Assembly: GCA_946902875.1 (NCBI GenBank)
Contig: OX336345.1
Span: 19,065,395-19,129,394 of the forward strand
Direction of reading: 5' to 3'
Length of the DNA: 64,000 nt
From: Nematopogon swammerdamellus
Taxonomy: Eukaryota; Arthropoda; Insecta; Lepidoptera; Adelidae
The notes under the pieces: model-generated
What the model saw: only the letters and a program-made list of their open reading frames with translations
Told to the model about the DNA's origin: nothing
Database searches by the model: none
Part shown: positions 1-11,223 of the stretch, one piece after another
How the letters are laid out: every line of letters begins with the position of its first letter
How positions within the stretch are numbered: the stretch's first letter is position 1
Program-made: the position numbers and the translations under genes

Positions 1-818
1 TTCTTTGTTGTATTGTAACTTTTTTCAAGGTATCAACAAATTTTGTCTGAAAAAAGGATTTCGCGGTACTTTTTTCCCGCGTACCGCCCTAACAAAGTCC
101 GAGATCTCATTATCCTTATTTTTTTCAGACCAAAATGACCAAAATGTCATATTTTCTTTCGATAAGCTCATAGTCCCAGGTGTTCATTGAATACTCTTTT
201 AACCGTGGTTCTGCTTAACCGCATCTGCAGAGCTAAAAATTTTTGCTTGCGCACAGCATTTCGTTGGATTCGCGCCCTCATTGCCTTGATGACCGCCGGT
301 GCCCTAACCGTACGAGGCCGGCCACTCCTCTTGGGATGTTCGAAGCTCGAATCTTCACGGAATCGTTTGATTGTACGTTAAACAAACCTCAGTGTTATTT
401 TTAATTTTTTTTAGAAGTTTGAAAATCTCAGTTGGCGCTTAACCGCAGCGGTGCAACGCAATAACTGCGATTGTGTCTTCCTTTTGCGTCCACTCCATGT
501 TTTAAAATGGAGTATTTTTTTATTTTTAAAGACGCAAAACGTTCCTCTTTCAAAATCAATCAAAACATTTCTGGCCAGTATTCGAAATTTGAAAATAATA
601 AGGTTGTGACAGAACTTATGACCCGACTGCGTGTAAATGTTTTGCTCATGCAACTTCTATATAGACGGAACTTTGGCATAAATACACGAGTGATTGCCAA
701 AAAAAAAAGTGGTTATATTCTCTGTGGTATCTGTCGACGGTGACGCCATTAGGCTCTGCTCACAGATAAATAAAATAATGTATATGCTCTGCTGACGTGT
801 GGTGTGTGATGGTTGCAG
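1..818 (+). other. KDM3 upstream intron, no exon recognised
   Basis: AT-rich sequence ending in the splice acceptor TTGCAG at 813-818. Short open frames exist, but none has family motifs or flanking splice signals that join in phase to the 819 exon. The missing KDM3 start lies upstream of the window or is unrecognised here. Confidence 0.6.
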
Positions 819-3800
819 GGAAAGGCGGGAGCAGGAGCAGATGGAGCAGCTGGAGAAGCAGCAGAAGGAGAAGGAGCGGGAGCGCGAGCGCGCGCGCGAC
901 AAGCTGAAGGCGGAGCGCGAGAAGCAGGAGCGCGAGGAGCGCGAGCGCGAGCGCGGCCGCGAGGAGAAGCTGCTGCAGAACGACTCCGCCACCAAGCTCG
1001 TGCGCAAACACTTCGAGGAGTCGCTGCGGCTCGCCAACGAGAAGGTTAGCACTCACCTACTCATCATTCCACGAAAACAGTTAACGCTAAGAGAATTGAT
1101 ATAACAGATTTAATGGCTTTTACTTTAGCGCATAATTGATTATTCATTTAGTTGAGTTAACGAACCCGAGACGTGTCTGTGCGTCTGTGTAAAATGTCTG
1201 TCCGCGAGTAGCGACGTTTACTCGTAGCGACAGCGAGCCAGTCAGTAGCTTGCGGCGAGAGGCGCGTGCTCGCCAGGTCACTAACGATTGAAGCAGTTGT
1301 ATGGGTTTCCTGTGCAGAGAGACCGCGTGTCGTGGAGTATCATCCACAACCTGACGCCGCCTCCGGCGCGCCCGCCCGAGCAGCACGAGCGGCTGCGCGC
1401 GCCGGACCCGCGCGACCGCGCCTACTACCCGGCCGCCGCGCCCGCGCCGCCCCCGCCGGCGCACCACCATCGCGCGCCGCACCACAAGCAGCAGCCGGCG
1501 CCCGCGCCAGCGCCCCCGCCCTCCGCCTCACACCACCCCGGCCTGCCGAAGGCCGAGCCCAACTTCGCGCCCTACGGCTACCCCTCCTACCGCGCGCCGG
1601 CCTACGACAAGCTGAAGCCGGAGGCGCCGCACCTGCCGGCGCCGCCGCCCCTCGTGCAGGAGCCCAAGAACTCGGTGATCGTGAAGCACGACGCCAAGCC
1701 GCAGATACACCTCGAGCAGAAGCACGCGTACGCCAAGAGTCGCGGCTCCGGCGGCGAGCCCGGCCACTACCTCGCGTCGCGGCCCTTCCGCACGGCGCAC
1801 TCGCCGGTGCACGCGCCGCACCCCTCGCACCCGCAGCACCCGCCGCTCCAGGCCTCGCCGCACGCCGCGCTCCCGGCGCACGACCCGCCCAAGCCGCGCC
1901 CGCGCGCCTACCAGCCGCCGCCGCCGCGCTCCCCCGCCTACTACTGCGCGGCGCCTCCGCACCGGCCCAAGGTCTCCTCGCCGGCACCGCCGCACATGTA
2001 CGGCAAGCCGAGCCAGGCGGACCAGCCGCCGCTCCCCTACCCGCCGCCCTCTGCCTACTCGCCGGTGCCGCGCCACCACCTCCCGCCCCCGCCGCCGGCC
2101 CACTCGCACGCGCCCGAGCCGCGCACACAGCCCGCCGCGAGCCGGCTCGGCTCCGAGCCCTGCCAGACGCAGCCGCTCGACCTCGGCGTGACGCCGCGCG
2201 ACGACCCCGAGCGCTCGCCGCGCCGCCGCGCACCCTTCGAGCCCCTCCGCGACGCGGTCGACCCCAAGCGGAGACGTCTCGACTCGGAGCCGACGCCGCC
2301 CAGTGCCAGCGCGGCCGCCGCGGTGTCGGCGCGCGCGCCGCTCGGCTCGGACCCGGTCCCGCAGGCGCCGGGCCCGCCGTGCGACGTGCGCGTACCCTCC
2401 GCCGACGGCTCCGTCGAAACTCCCGAGAAGGCCGCCGGCGCTTCGCCTGCGCCCTCGGTCACGCCGGCCGCCAGCCCGGCGCCCGCCTCTAGTCCGCCCG
2501 CCCCGACGCCGCCCCCGGCGCCGGCGCCCACGCCGCCCGCCTGCCTCTCCAACAACGACGCCGACACGCCGGCCAAGACAAACTCCCCGGCGCCGGCACC
2601 TAGTCCAGGATCCAACTCGCGCGACACCGGCGCACCCGTCCGACACCTCGGCAAGAAGGCGTGGCTCCAGCGACACGAGACCGCTCCCGTCGGCGAGGGC
2701 GACCGCTCCGGCGGCGGCGGCGTGTGCGTCACCCTGCCCATGGCGGTTGCGGCGCGCGTCGAGCCCGAGGAGACGAAGGCGGCGACCCCGCCGCCGGCGC
2801 CCGCCAAGTCGGTCCTGCACCGCGTCGGCTCGATGGCCGTCAACAGCATAGGCAGAACGAAAACACCGAAGGCGCGGAAACCCGCAAAGGAGACTAACGG
2901 AAGACTGGAGGACGCGCGCGACGGCGAGGACAGCTCGAGCTCGGACCGCGACGCCGTAGAGCGCGCGCCGCCCAAGAGGAAACCGCCCAAAGCGAAACGG
3001 AGAAAGGGCGGCGGAGGCCGCAAGGCGTCCGACGAGCCCAAGAAGAAGAAGGCGTCCGAGAGCGGCAGCGACAGCGACAAGGAGAGCGACGGCGACAAGG
3101 ACTCGGACTCGGGGTCCGGAGGCGGCGGCGGCGCGAGCGGCCGGCGCGGAGGCGGCCGAGCGCGCGGGCGGCGCGCGCGCGGCTCGGGCGGGTCGCGCGG
3201 CGCCGCCGGCGGCCGGCGGAGAGACGAGCCGCCGGCGCCGCGCCGCACGCCGGCAGCCGCGCGCCTGCGCCGCACCGGCGAGTCCTTCCTGCAGAACGGC
3301 AACTGCACGGAGGTTGCGCCGCGGCTCACCAAGTGCCGCGAGTGCCGCTGGTCGCCGCACCAGCGCGACAAGGACATGCCCAACATCTTCTGCCGCTTCT
3401 ACGCCTTCCGCCGCTTGCGCTACGCCAAGAACGGCCAGCTCGCCATCGCCGGCTTCTCCGATCCCTTCAATGATCCCGAGGAGGTAAGATGCGCCGCATT
3501 TCCATATTGCCCGTCTTTATAGTTCCGGTCGGCGGTCCGGTTTCACTTTGCTAAATTGTCAAATACATACATACATATCACACACGCTGAATCCCGACAA
3601 TCGGGGTATCGTTATCGGTGCTGTGCTGCAAAAACTCTGGTCAATTACCGCACAACACCGACCACCACGTTTCGCAAAGTATTCGAACAAGATTAAATCG
3701 ATCAAGCAGCAAGTAAGGCACGAAGACCCAGCTGCTGCATGAGTCGGTGGAAGTACCGTGCCAAGGTGAGAGGTGGCGAGCCTGTCGCCCTTCAGCACGG

Positions 3801-6800
3801 CATCTTGTTCTTATCCCTTAGTCGCCTTTTACGACATGCATGGGGAGAGATGCAGTGGGGATATTCTTTTTAAGTACCGGCCCCACACGGTACGTCAAAT
3901 TGTCAAATCTAACTTAATAACTTGATTTGTCCTTCGTCGTGATCTCATTGTAACGATGATACACAGAATCATTCTGAGAACGTTGGAGCAGAGGGGTTAA
4001 ATGTAGCGTCGGTTGCAGGAGGACAAGAAGCTATGGCTGAACTCTTCTGGCGCGGCGGACCTGGACATCGAGATGAGCTGCTTCCTGCTGCGAGAGATCG
4101 GCGACCAGTTCTGCCAGCTGCTGCAGCAGGAGCTGGAGGCCCAGTCGAACCACCTTAACGACGGTCCGTTCATATCCTTCTTGTTGTCTGGACTCGTTCT
4201 CCGCGCCTAAGCCCGCTCCTGTGCAGGCCTTTTGCGCGTCCCACGGCCTTACTCCAACCAGCCGAGTTCTTCCAGGAGGCGGCACACTCTCCTTGGGTCT
4301 TGGCACGCCTCTCGAAGTGTAGTAGGGCCTCCCAGCTCCTTCGCCCTTATGTCTGCCAACTCCTCGCACTCCAGCAGCACGTGGGTGGGTGTCTCGTCCG
4401 CCTGCAGGCATGCTCTGCACAGTGGACTGTCCGTTACTCCAATTACATAGAGGTGTCTGTTAAGTGTACATCCGTTCATATCCACTACTCACTTATCCAT
4501 TTGTCGGTGCACTCCAAGGGGGGGACTCAAAACGCCTTTATGAGTCCCTCCAAGGGGGGGGCTGGACCGCACTCAATGCGCATCACCGGGACCAAATTGG
4601 TGGTATCCCGGCAGCGGGCCTCACGATCTTCAAATGATTGTCCCATGATGAAGTCGTGACACAGTGTGGTGTGGGTGCTATGGCCGCAGGGCTGGTGCGC
4701 TCGGGTCAGTGGGGGGTGAATAGTTATCCATTTGTCATTGTTTCACATCACTGACCATTCACAACTCAACGATGTCATTGATCAACAACTCACTGACTAT
4801 ATTCAAAGCACAGTATTATTGGAACTTTTTTATAAATTTTTGTATTGGACGAAGGCTATTTTTTGCTCAATGCACAATACATACAAACACATCGTAACAT
4901 TATTCCTAAATTGTGTAATACTACGACTTGTCCGAGTGTACACAGGAACCTCGATGTCAGCCTCGATAGCTCAGTGGTGCAGACAGTCGACTGTCGCTAT
5001 TGATGGTTAAGCAACGCTGGGCGCGGTCAGTTTTTGGATGGGTAACCGCTCGTCCGTTGGAGGCTGACCGCGGTTCGGATTCCACGTAAAACTGTAGGTC
5101 CCTTCCCTCCTCACCTTACTAGGTGGTAGGGTTTATCCCGGCCGTGCTGGTACCAACGCACTGAGCGAAACGTCGGTCGAAACGGCTATGCAAATAGTTC
5201 GTGTTTTCCGTCCAGTTCAGTGTAGGCCCACGTGAAATGAAGGGAAGCGCTGAGATGGCGCCTAGTTCACCCGGTGTTATGCCAATCGTGTCAGCACAGA
5301 AGAGAGATATAGGGCTAACGCCCAGAAGCGACACGAGCCTGTGCGTGTGAGTTTAATTGATCTATAGATACGCACGGAGATGCGTATGTAGCTTGAGCCC
5401 GCTTTGAACGATAGGGTTGGTAAACGCAGAGTACGGGTGGAATGAGCGAGCGAGAGAGTTCGGTTCGAGAAAGAGAAAGATGAACTGCGGGCGAACGCGC
5501 GAGATGGCCGACCGCTCTCACGTCTCGGTTTGCTCGGTCGCATGTTTGTACAATGCATTTCCACACCATCTTTATTTAGTTGCACATCTATATAGATTTT
5601 AATCACTCATTAAATAATTTCAATGTCTTCAACGAAATTACGCCGCGACACCGCATCGCTTGCTAAACGAAATGAACAATAAATGCTAGCTAGCAGCAGC
5701 CCGCGCGACGAGTCACCTCCCGTGAGGTAGTCCGACCGTTCCCGTCGACCCGCACCCACCCCGGAACACACACATGCGCACGCGCGGTTGCTTACACACT
5801 ACATTCAACCGTGTCGCCGGCCTGGTGTCAGTTTCTATAAATAAATAAATCAGTGTTTGTAATGTGTGTGTGTGTGTGTGCGTGTGCGCAGACAAGAGGA
5901 TAGCGTGGAAGCGGGTGGTGCAGGGTGTGCGCGAGATATGCGACGTGTGCGAGACGACACTCTTCAACTTCCACTGGACCTGCGGCAAGTGCGGCTTCGT
6001 CGTCTGCCTCGACTGCTACAAGGTGAGCCCCGACAACTAGATTATATACTTATGTATGTATATTTATTTGTATATAATATTCTATGTATTTAGTAATTGA
6101 AGACATCAGGTGACAAAGGTGCTTTGTAACAAAAACAAAAAGCTGAGAAAATTGAAGTCTATGGTTTACCTACAATTTCGTGTACATAACACCTTCACCA
6201 CTTGAATAACTCCTATTTCCGTCGTGATTCCGGATTTTCTGTCAGTGCTACTTGAATAATATAGGCACTAAGCAGAAGTTGTTATACCTTCATCTACGGT
6301 AAGAAATGCATTTCTAAAAAAATTTTACATAATACCTTCGTCCACTCACATCTTCAATTTATATGTATTAAGCTGGGACTCCACAGCGGCGCACGGATGT
6401 GCACGCACACGCATGGCCTAGCCAAGCACACGGATGCGCGTGTACGTGGGCGACTCCACAGCCAGCTATGCCGAGCCACGCGCTTCATTTGTTGGAACAT
6501 TTCAAACGAAGCGGACGTGCCTACTGGCGTACTACCTATGGCGGAGGCGGCGCAAGCGTTGATTTTACTCGATCTCGACAGTTCTTCCGACGATAGTGAC
6601 AGTGACACCGAATACAACGAAAATTTACCCAAAAGAAAACATCGATTTTGGCTTGAAAGTCATATCGTGCGCAGAGAAGCGTGCGTGCGCGGGTGGAGGG
6701 GAGCGAGCTGCGTGGGTCTGGCTTCGCTCGCCTAGCAAAGCCAAACACACGCGTAGCCGTGGGTGTGACGTCACACATCCACGCAGCTGCACGCAGCTCG

Positions 6801-9800
6801 CAGTGGAGACGCCTCCATATAAATCCATAGGAGGCGAATCTAGACACACGTGCGCAGCGTGGCCGTGCGCCGCAGTGGAGTCCCCGCTTTAAACATGTAT
6901 GGCATATATTTTACTAGCATGTACTTATATGTATTGTTGATAAGTATTCTTATTATTATTTTATCTTCAATTGTCACGCTCAACTCTTTTATTACTACCT
7001 ACTTACATTCCACTATATTATCGAATCTCAAACATCCAAAGGTTGACTGTAAGAAATCTCTGTAAGGGATAAGTCCGCCTTTGCACCTTATTTAAATTTT
7101 CCAATGTATTTGTTACTGTTTAATGTTTACTGGAGCAATACAGAATATTCTATCTAACATAATTTTTTTTTTATCTAATCCCGTATGGGTGGCTGAGTCA
7201 GAGGGGCCAAAGCACATGCTCCGACCAGCCAATATCACCTCCGAGAAGGTAGGTGCCATACCGGAGACTTCCCTGGATTGCTGGCTATACTGGAATAGAG
7301 GGGAACACAACCGAGGCTGCTATGCGGCAATATTACATCCAGTACGGTGGTAGCAACCCAGTCGGCTACAATTTGAGCCTACCACCTAGTAAGGGGCAAG
7401 GGAAGGGACCTACAGTTTTACACCGGTTCCGAATGGTGAAGCAGCAGGTGTAGGTATGGACGTACATTTTTTCGTCAGAACTCGTCGGTACACGGCGACT
7501 GGATTCGAACCTCGGACCTCCCGCATGAGAAGCCGATGCCCAAACCAATCGGCCACCCGCCGCTTAAATTAATATGTAAGGACCTCGGACCTTCCCCGCG
7601 GCAGCGTAACACGATATTTGTATAAACGTACAAATGCCATTTGTTACCAACCAATCAGAGCGCGATACCGCCCGATACCACCCAATCAGAGCGCCGCCCC
7701 CTCCGCTACCCGCGGAGCTCGGCGACGCTGTTTCTCATATAAGCATTGGACAGTCTGACGTCCAAACCTATTTAAGTGTTCTTGATGAGGCCGCTCGCTG
7801 TATTTGAAATGAAAAAAAAAAATTAAAATTGAAAAATATACTTTATTGCACAAAAAGTGACAAAAGGCGGAGATGGAGAGAAAGAGATGTACCTATTTGT
7901 GCGTGCTCTTGTTCACTGCTATTTGTATATAGAATATAATATACAAATAAATATACCTACATACATGCTTGTCCATCCAGGTATGGAAACAAAAGGTTTT
8001 TTTTAGGTTTTTTGGGAATGCAACAGCAACGTTCATGAAACGTTCACTGCGGTGGAACGACAAATCTGTCATCAAAAATGCACATTGGTGATGGCGAAAG
8101 AGTTGCTATAATGCTTGCGTGCAGTGTCTGATGTGCAATATTTGTGTTGTTGCAGTCACGATCATCAGGCGACTCGTCTCCTGCCGCGTCGCCGGGAGCC
8201 GGCGCTGCGGGAGCGGGCGGCGCGGGCGGCGGCGCGGAGGGTGCGGGCGGCGGCGGCGGCGGGGCGGTGGAGCGCGACGCGCACGGCTGGCTCACGTGCA
8301 CGGGCGGCTCCAACGGGCACTCGCCGCGCAAGCTGCTCCTCACGCAGATAGCGGCCGGCTCCGCGCTGGAGACGGTCGCGTACCGGGCGCACCGCGCGCG
8401 CGCGCTGTGGGGCCTGCCCGCCTGCGCCGCGTGCCCGCCCGGCGCGCGCAAGCCCGCGCTCGACCTGCAGCTAGCCGCCGCCGCGCGCCAGCTGCTGCGC
8501 GACGCCATACAGCAGGTGCGCACCTTGTCACAACCACTACTCATCTACTGTCAGCGCGTACGTTCGTGGCCTCCGGCAGGAATGAGAGAATGGAATGTAT
8601 AGTGTTGTGAATCAATCTCTGAAAGTCACGACATTTACGAGACCTCTTTTTATTTATGACATTAAATTATTTATCTAATAAGGTTTTATTGCGTGGTTGA
8701 AGTACAAAGACAAAACGGGGATACTTAATAGTTTAAAGATCTATCGGCCTCCGCCCGCAGAGGCCACGAACGTGCGCGCTAACAGTAAGTATGTCTAGTC
8801 AGGTGTCAACTTGAGGAAAAGATGCGAAAGTGATGACACGATTTATTCAATGACATAAAAGCGGGATCGCCTTTTCCGTTGGCTGATTCTAGCTTTATTG
8901 AAGCTTTATAGAAGTTTATAGCTTATTGAAAGTAGTTCTAGACTGCCAGAGTAATCAGTCAAATTGTAAACAGACTCTCCATAGCAATGATATTATAAGT
9001 TAAAAGGAGGTAGATAGGTTATCTGAGCTCCCAAGCGGCATATTAAATACAAGACCACAGTACTGTCTGAAGTTAGTCGCCCACCAACTACGCACGCGTT
9101 CGGACCGCTAACCACGAGCCGGCAGCCGCTGACACATCGAAATTGCCGTCGTGTGTAATGAGATTCTGCACTAATTCTAATAATTGGAATAAGACTATTC
9201 GAGTCGGCGCATCACTTCATAGTTCTTCCTGTCAACTTTTCAAGGACGTGCCATGTGTGAGCACTGAATGTCATATAGATAACCTATCTTTCCTAAAATA
9301 TCATTGCTCCATAGTGTCACAATTGTGCACAATGCTAAAGATACCGTTTCCCTCATTGCAGAACATCAAAAAGGAGGAAATAAAAGAGGAGAACCCGACC
9401 AACGGCTCTTCCCCCGTCAAGACTGAGAACGGCAAGAGCGGCGCCGGCGGCGGCGCGGCGCTCAGCTGGCTGGCGGACGTGCCGCTCGACCCGGCGGCCG
9501 TCAAGAACGAGCGCTCCGACTCTACCAGCTCCTCCGACTCGGAGGGGGGCACCTTCTCCACCCTGCGCGAGCTCCTCATCCGGCCCGCGCCCGCCGAGCC
9601 CGACCAGCAGCCGCGCAAGAAGCACAAGAAGAACAAGGACGTCCTAGAGGACGTCATATCGAGCGTCGTCGACTCCAAGCCGGAGGAGAAGAGCGCGGAG
9701 GAGGACAGCAAACCTCTCGCGCTGAACGAGTTTGTGAAGAAGCGCTATGCGAAAGGGGGCGCGCGCGGGCGCGAGGAGCTCCCGATCATCATGATGACGC

Positions 9801-11223
9801 TGACGGAGTCGCGCCTGCTGTACCCGGACGTGCCGCACGCGTGGCTCTGCGACGGCAAGCTGCTACACCTCACCGACCCCAACCACGCGGGCAACTACAA
9901 GCCCTTCCAGGTTAGTAACCTAACCTGACATAACCTTATTCACTATTATTAGATATCATTCGCTTGGTGTCTGTTGTGTTCCTGAGCTGTCTCTGAAGAG
10001 TTATTAGAGGGATTAGGGAGTCTTCCAACGGGGATTGTACAAATGATCCGACTTCATGGCACCACTAGTTCCCTTTCAGCAGCTACTCCATCCGTAACGA
10101 GCGCGAGTCGCGAACTTTTTTGATAGTTTGCTAATGGTTAATAATGCGTAATGTTTGTGGACAGGACCAGTGGAAGCGCGGGCAGCCGGTGCTGGTGTCG
10201 GACCTGTTCACGCTGCTCGACAAGAGCCTGTGGACTCCGCAGAGCTTCTCGCAAGACTTCGGCGACACGCGCACCGACCTCGTCAACTGCGCGTCCGGCC
10301 TCGTCGTGCCCAACCAGCCCGCGGCCAAGTTCTGGGACGGCTTCGAGCTGGCCGCGCGGCGGCTGCGCGACGAGCGCGGCGCCCCCATGGTGCTCAAGCT
10401 GAAGGACTGGCCGCCCGGCGAGGACTTCGCCGAGCTGCTGCCGTCGCGCTTCGCGGACCTCATGAACGCTCTGCCGCTGCGCGAGTACACGGCGCGCGCG
10501 GGGCGGCTCAACCTCGCGGCGCGGCTGCCCGAGTGCTTCGTGCGGCCCGACCTCGGCCCCAAGATGTACACGGCGTACGGCGGCGCCGGCGGCACCACCA
10601 ACCTCCACCTCGACGTGAGTGACGCCGTCAACGTAATGGTGCACGCGAGCTCGCCCTCGGACGCGCCGGAGCGCGCACGCGAGGCGGCGCGCGCCGCGGA
10701 CGAGGCGGGCGCGGACGTGCTGTCGCGGCGGCGCGCGCGGCTCAAGCAGGCGGGCGCGCTGTGGCACATCTACGCGGCGCGCGACGCGCACAAGATCCGC
10801 GACTTCCTGCTGTCGGCGGAGGTGGAGCGCGGGGGCCGGCCGCGACCGCAGCACGACCCCGTGCACGACCAGACGTGGTACCTGGACGCGGCGCTGCGCG
10901 AGCGGCTCTACCGCGAGTACGGCGTGGAGGGCTACGCGGTGCTGCAGTGCCCCGGCGACGCGGTGTTCGTGCCGGCGGGCGCGCCGCACCAGGTGCGCAA
11001 CCTCCTCGACTGCATCAAGGTGGCCGAGGACTTCGTCTCGCCGGAGAACGTGTCGCGCTGCTTCGAGCTGGCGCACCAGTTCCGGCGGCTGTCGCGCCAG
11101 CACGCCAACAAGGAGGACAAGCTGCAGATAAAGAACATCGTGTACCACGCGGTGAAGGACTCGCTCTGCTGCCTCGAGGGCGCGCTCTTGCCCCAACCTC
11201 CGACTCCGCGCACTGTGATCTAA
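819..11223 (+). CDS. Kdm3: KDM3/JHDM2-type JmjC lysine demethylase, 5' partial
   Basis: Nuclear Fe(II)/2-oxoglutarate dioxygenase expected to remove H3K9me1/2 (family knowledge). I place seven exons at 819-1044, 1318-3483, 4019-4163, 5892-6022, 8156-8515, 9362-9910 and 10165-11223. All junctions are AG/GT and in phase, giving 1544 residues in the window plus missing N-terminal exon(s). In order: an Arg/Glu-rich coiled-coil (residues 1-75); a long Pro/Ala/His-rich disordered region with basic and Ser/Asp/Lys-rich patches (76-740); the KDM3 Zn-finger region, starting at the Cys codon at 3304 with a CRECR motif and continuing with CDVCETT...CGKCG...CLDCYK in exon 4; linkers; and a C-terminal JmjC domain. 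The iron ligands are His 10606-10608, Asp 10612-10614 and His 10987-10989. The 722-codon second exon is GC-rich and low in complexity, so its disordered part is the least certain. KDM3A/B/C are the only good family match. Confidence 0.93.
3565..3896 (-). mobile_element. SINE-like repeat, head H2 plus tail T, in a KDM3 intron
   Basis: A complete copy in minus orientation of an approximately 335-bp repeat. It begins (on its own strand) with a GTGTGGGGCCGGTACTT head and ends in a (TATG)n tail. A 12-bp target duplication, AAATTGTCAAAT, flanks it at 3553-3564 and 3897-3908, which shows retroposition. Related copies are at 36509, 39154, 57165 and 58025. Confidence 0.75.
4195..4720 (-). mobile_element. 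3' fragment of an RNase H-type LINE in a KDM3 intron
   Basis: The minus strand encodes [19 protein letters not shown] followed by [19 protein letters not shown] and a stop near 4250. This is the Cys-rich C-terminus seen after RNase H in many insect LINE pol proteins. In-frame stops interrupt the weaker upstream homology (to about 4720). It is a 5'-truncated dead copy; the clade is not certain. Confidence 0.7.
4956..5290 (+). mobile_element. SINE, tRNA/5S-like head (H1) plus body S
   Basis: Begins TCAGCCTCGATAGCTCAGTGG, with a tRNA-type A box. A stretch matching the middle of insect 5S rRNA follows (GTTAAGCAACGCTGGGCGCGG then GGATGGGTAACCGC), then a B-box-like GGTTCGGATTCC. Body S follows, ending at CACCCGGTGTTATG. 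It lacks the usual poly(A) end, so it is decayed at the 3' side. Confidence 0.75.
5863..5891 (+). repeat. (TG)n tract forming the KDM3 exon 4 acceptor region
   Basis: A TG dinucleotide run leads directly through CGTGTGCGCAG into the exon at 5892. The acceptor therefore has almost no ordinary pyrimidine tract. Splicing here may depend on UG-repeat binding factors; that is inference. Confidence 0.7.
6371..6888 (+). mobile_element. PIF/Harbinger-type nonautonomous DNA transposon
   Basis: Terminal inverted repeats AGCTGGGACTCCACAGCGGC and (right end, reversed) AGCGGGGACTCCACTGCGGC bound a 518-bp element. It is flanked by TTA target duplications at 6368-6370 and 6889-6891, as PIF/Harbinger makes. 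Inside, the plus strand carries an acidic ORF start ([19 protein letters not shown] at 6538) like the N-terminus of a Harbinger transposase. The catalytic part is absent. Confidence 0.75.
7150..7564 (-). mobile_element. tRNA-derived SINE (Ser/Leu-like head, H3)
   Basis: On the minus strand it starts GGCGGGTGGCCGATTGG, with an A box TGGCCGANTGG and a B box GGTTCGAATCC, and ends in a poly(A) tract (a T run on the plus strand near 7152-7160). Its centre contains AAACTGTAGGTCCCTTCCCT and CTTACTAGGTGGTAGG, also present in the 5S-headed SINE. Other copies are at 16548, 30985 and 59250. Confidence 0.8.
7565..8155 (+). other. Rest of KDM3 intron 4, CCAAT-rich stretch
   Basis: Contains two close copies of CCAATCAGAGCG (near 7659 and 7682), a GC-rich block, then CATATAAG and CTATTTAAG motifs near 7736-7777. 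This looks like a promoter or a transposon remnant. No exon is recognised before the acceptor at 8154-8155. Confidence 0.35.
8985..9306 (+). mobile_element. hAT-type MITE just upstream of a KDM3 exon
   Basis: 322-bp element with termini CAATGATATT...AATATCATTG and a perfect 8-bp target duplication CTCCATAG at 8977-8984 and 9307-9314. Eight-base duplications are the hAT signature. A relative in opposite orientation is at 42650-42938. It ends 47 bp before the exon acceptor at 9360-9361. Confidence 0.8.
10165..11223 (+). other. Kdm3: Last KDM3 coding exon with the JmjC catalytic domain
   Basis: This 352-codon exon holds the whole JmjC core. It opens with [12 protein letters not shown], typical of the KDM3 pre-JmjC segment. 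The HLD iron motif follows GGTTN, and the second His lies in [10 protein letters not shown]. The tail ([10 protein letters not shown]...[10 protein letters not shown]) is the KDM3-type C-terminal helix. All three iron ligands are present, so the enzyme looks active. The stop codon is TAA at 11221-11223. A perfect GTGAGT donor-like hexamer occurs in frame at 10615, just after the HLD motif. Confidence 0.93.

Larger units (their letters stand above)
3301..6022 (+). other. Kdm3: KDM3 zinc-finger region split over exons 2-4
   Basis: The first Zn-binding cluster (Cys codons at 3304, 3334 and 3343, then CRFYAFRRL) ends exon 2. Exon 3 (4019-4163) encodes a helical linker. Exon 4 (5892-6022) encodes the C-x2-C and C-x2-C...C-x2-C knuckles (CDVC, CGKC, CLDC). 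In vertebrate KDM3 proteins this region is needed for catalysis and dimer contacts. The three introns that interrupt it carry an SINE-like repeat, a LINE tail, another SINE and a TG repeat. Confidence 0.85.

Noticed and set aside
1266..3386. Several long open frames on both strands over the second KDM3 exon
   Set aside because: GC-rich codon bias removes stops in all frames; only one frame carries the KDM3 zinc-finger motifs and joins to both neighbours.
8044..8610. Long frames on both strands over the 8156-8515 exon
   Set aside because: Only the plus frame entered at 8156 joins in phase with its neighbours and has a sensible KDM3 linker.
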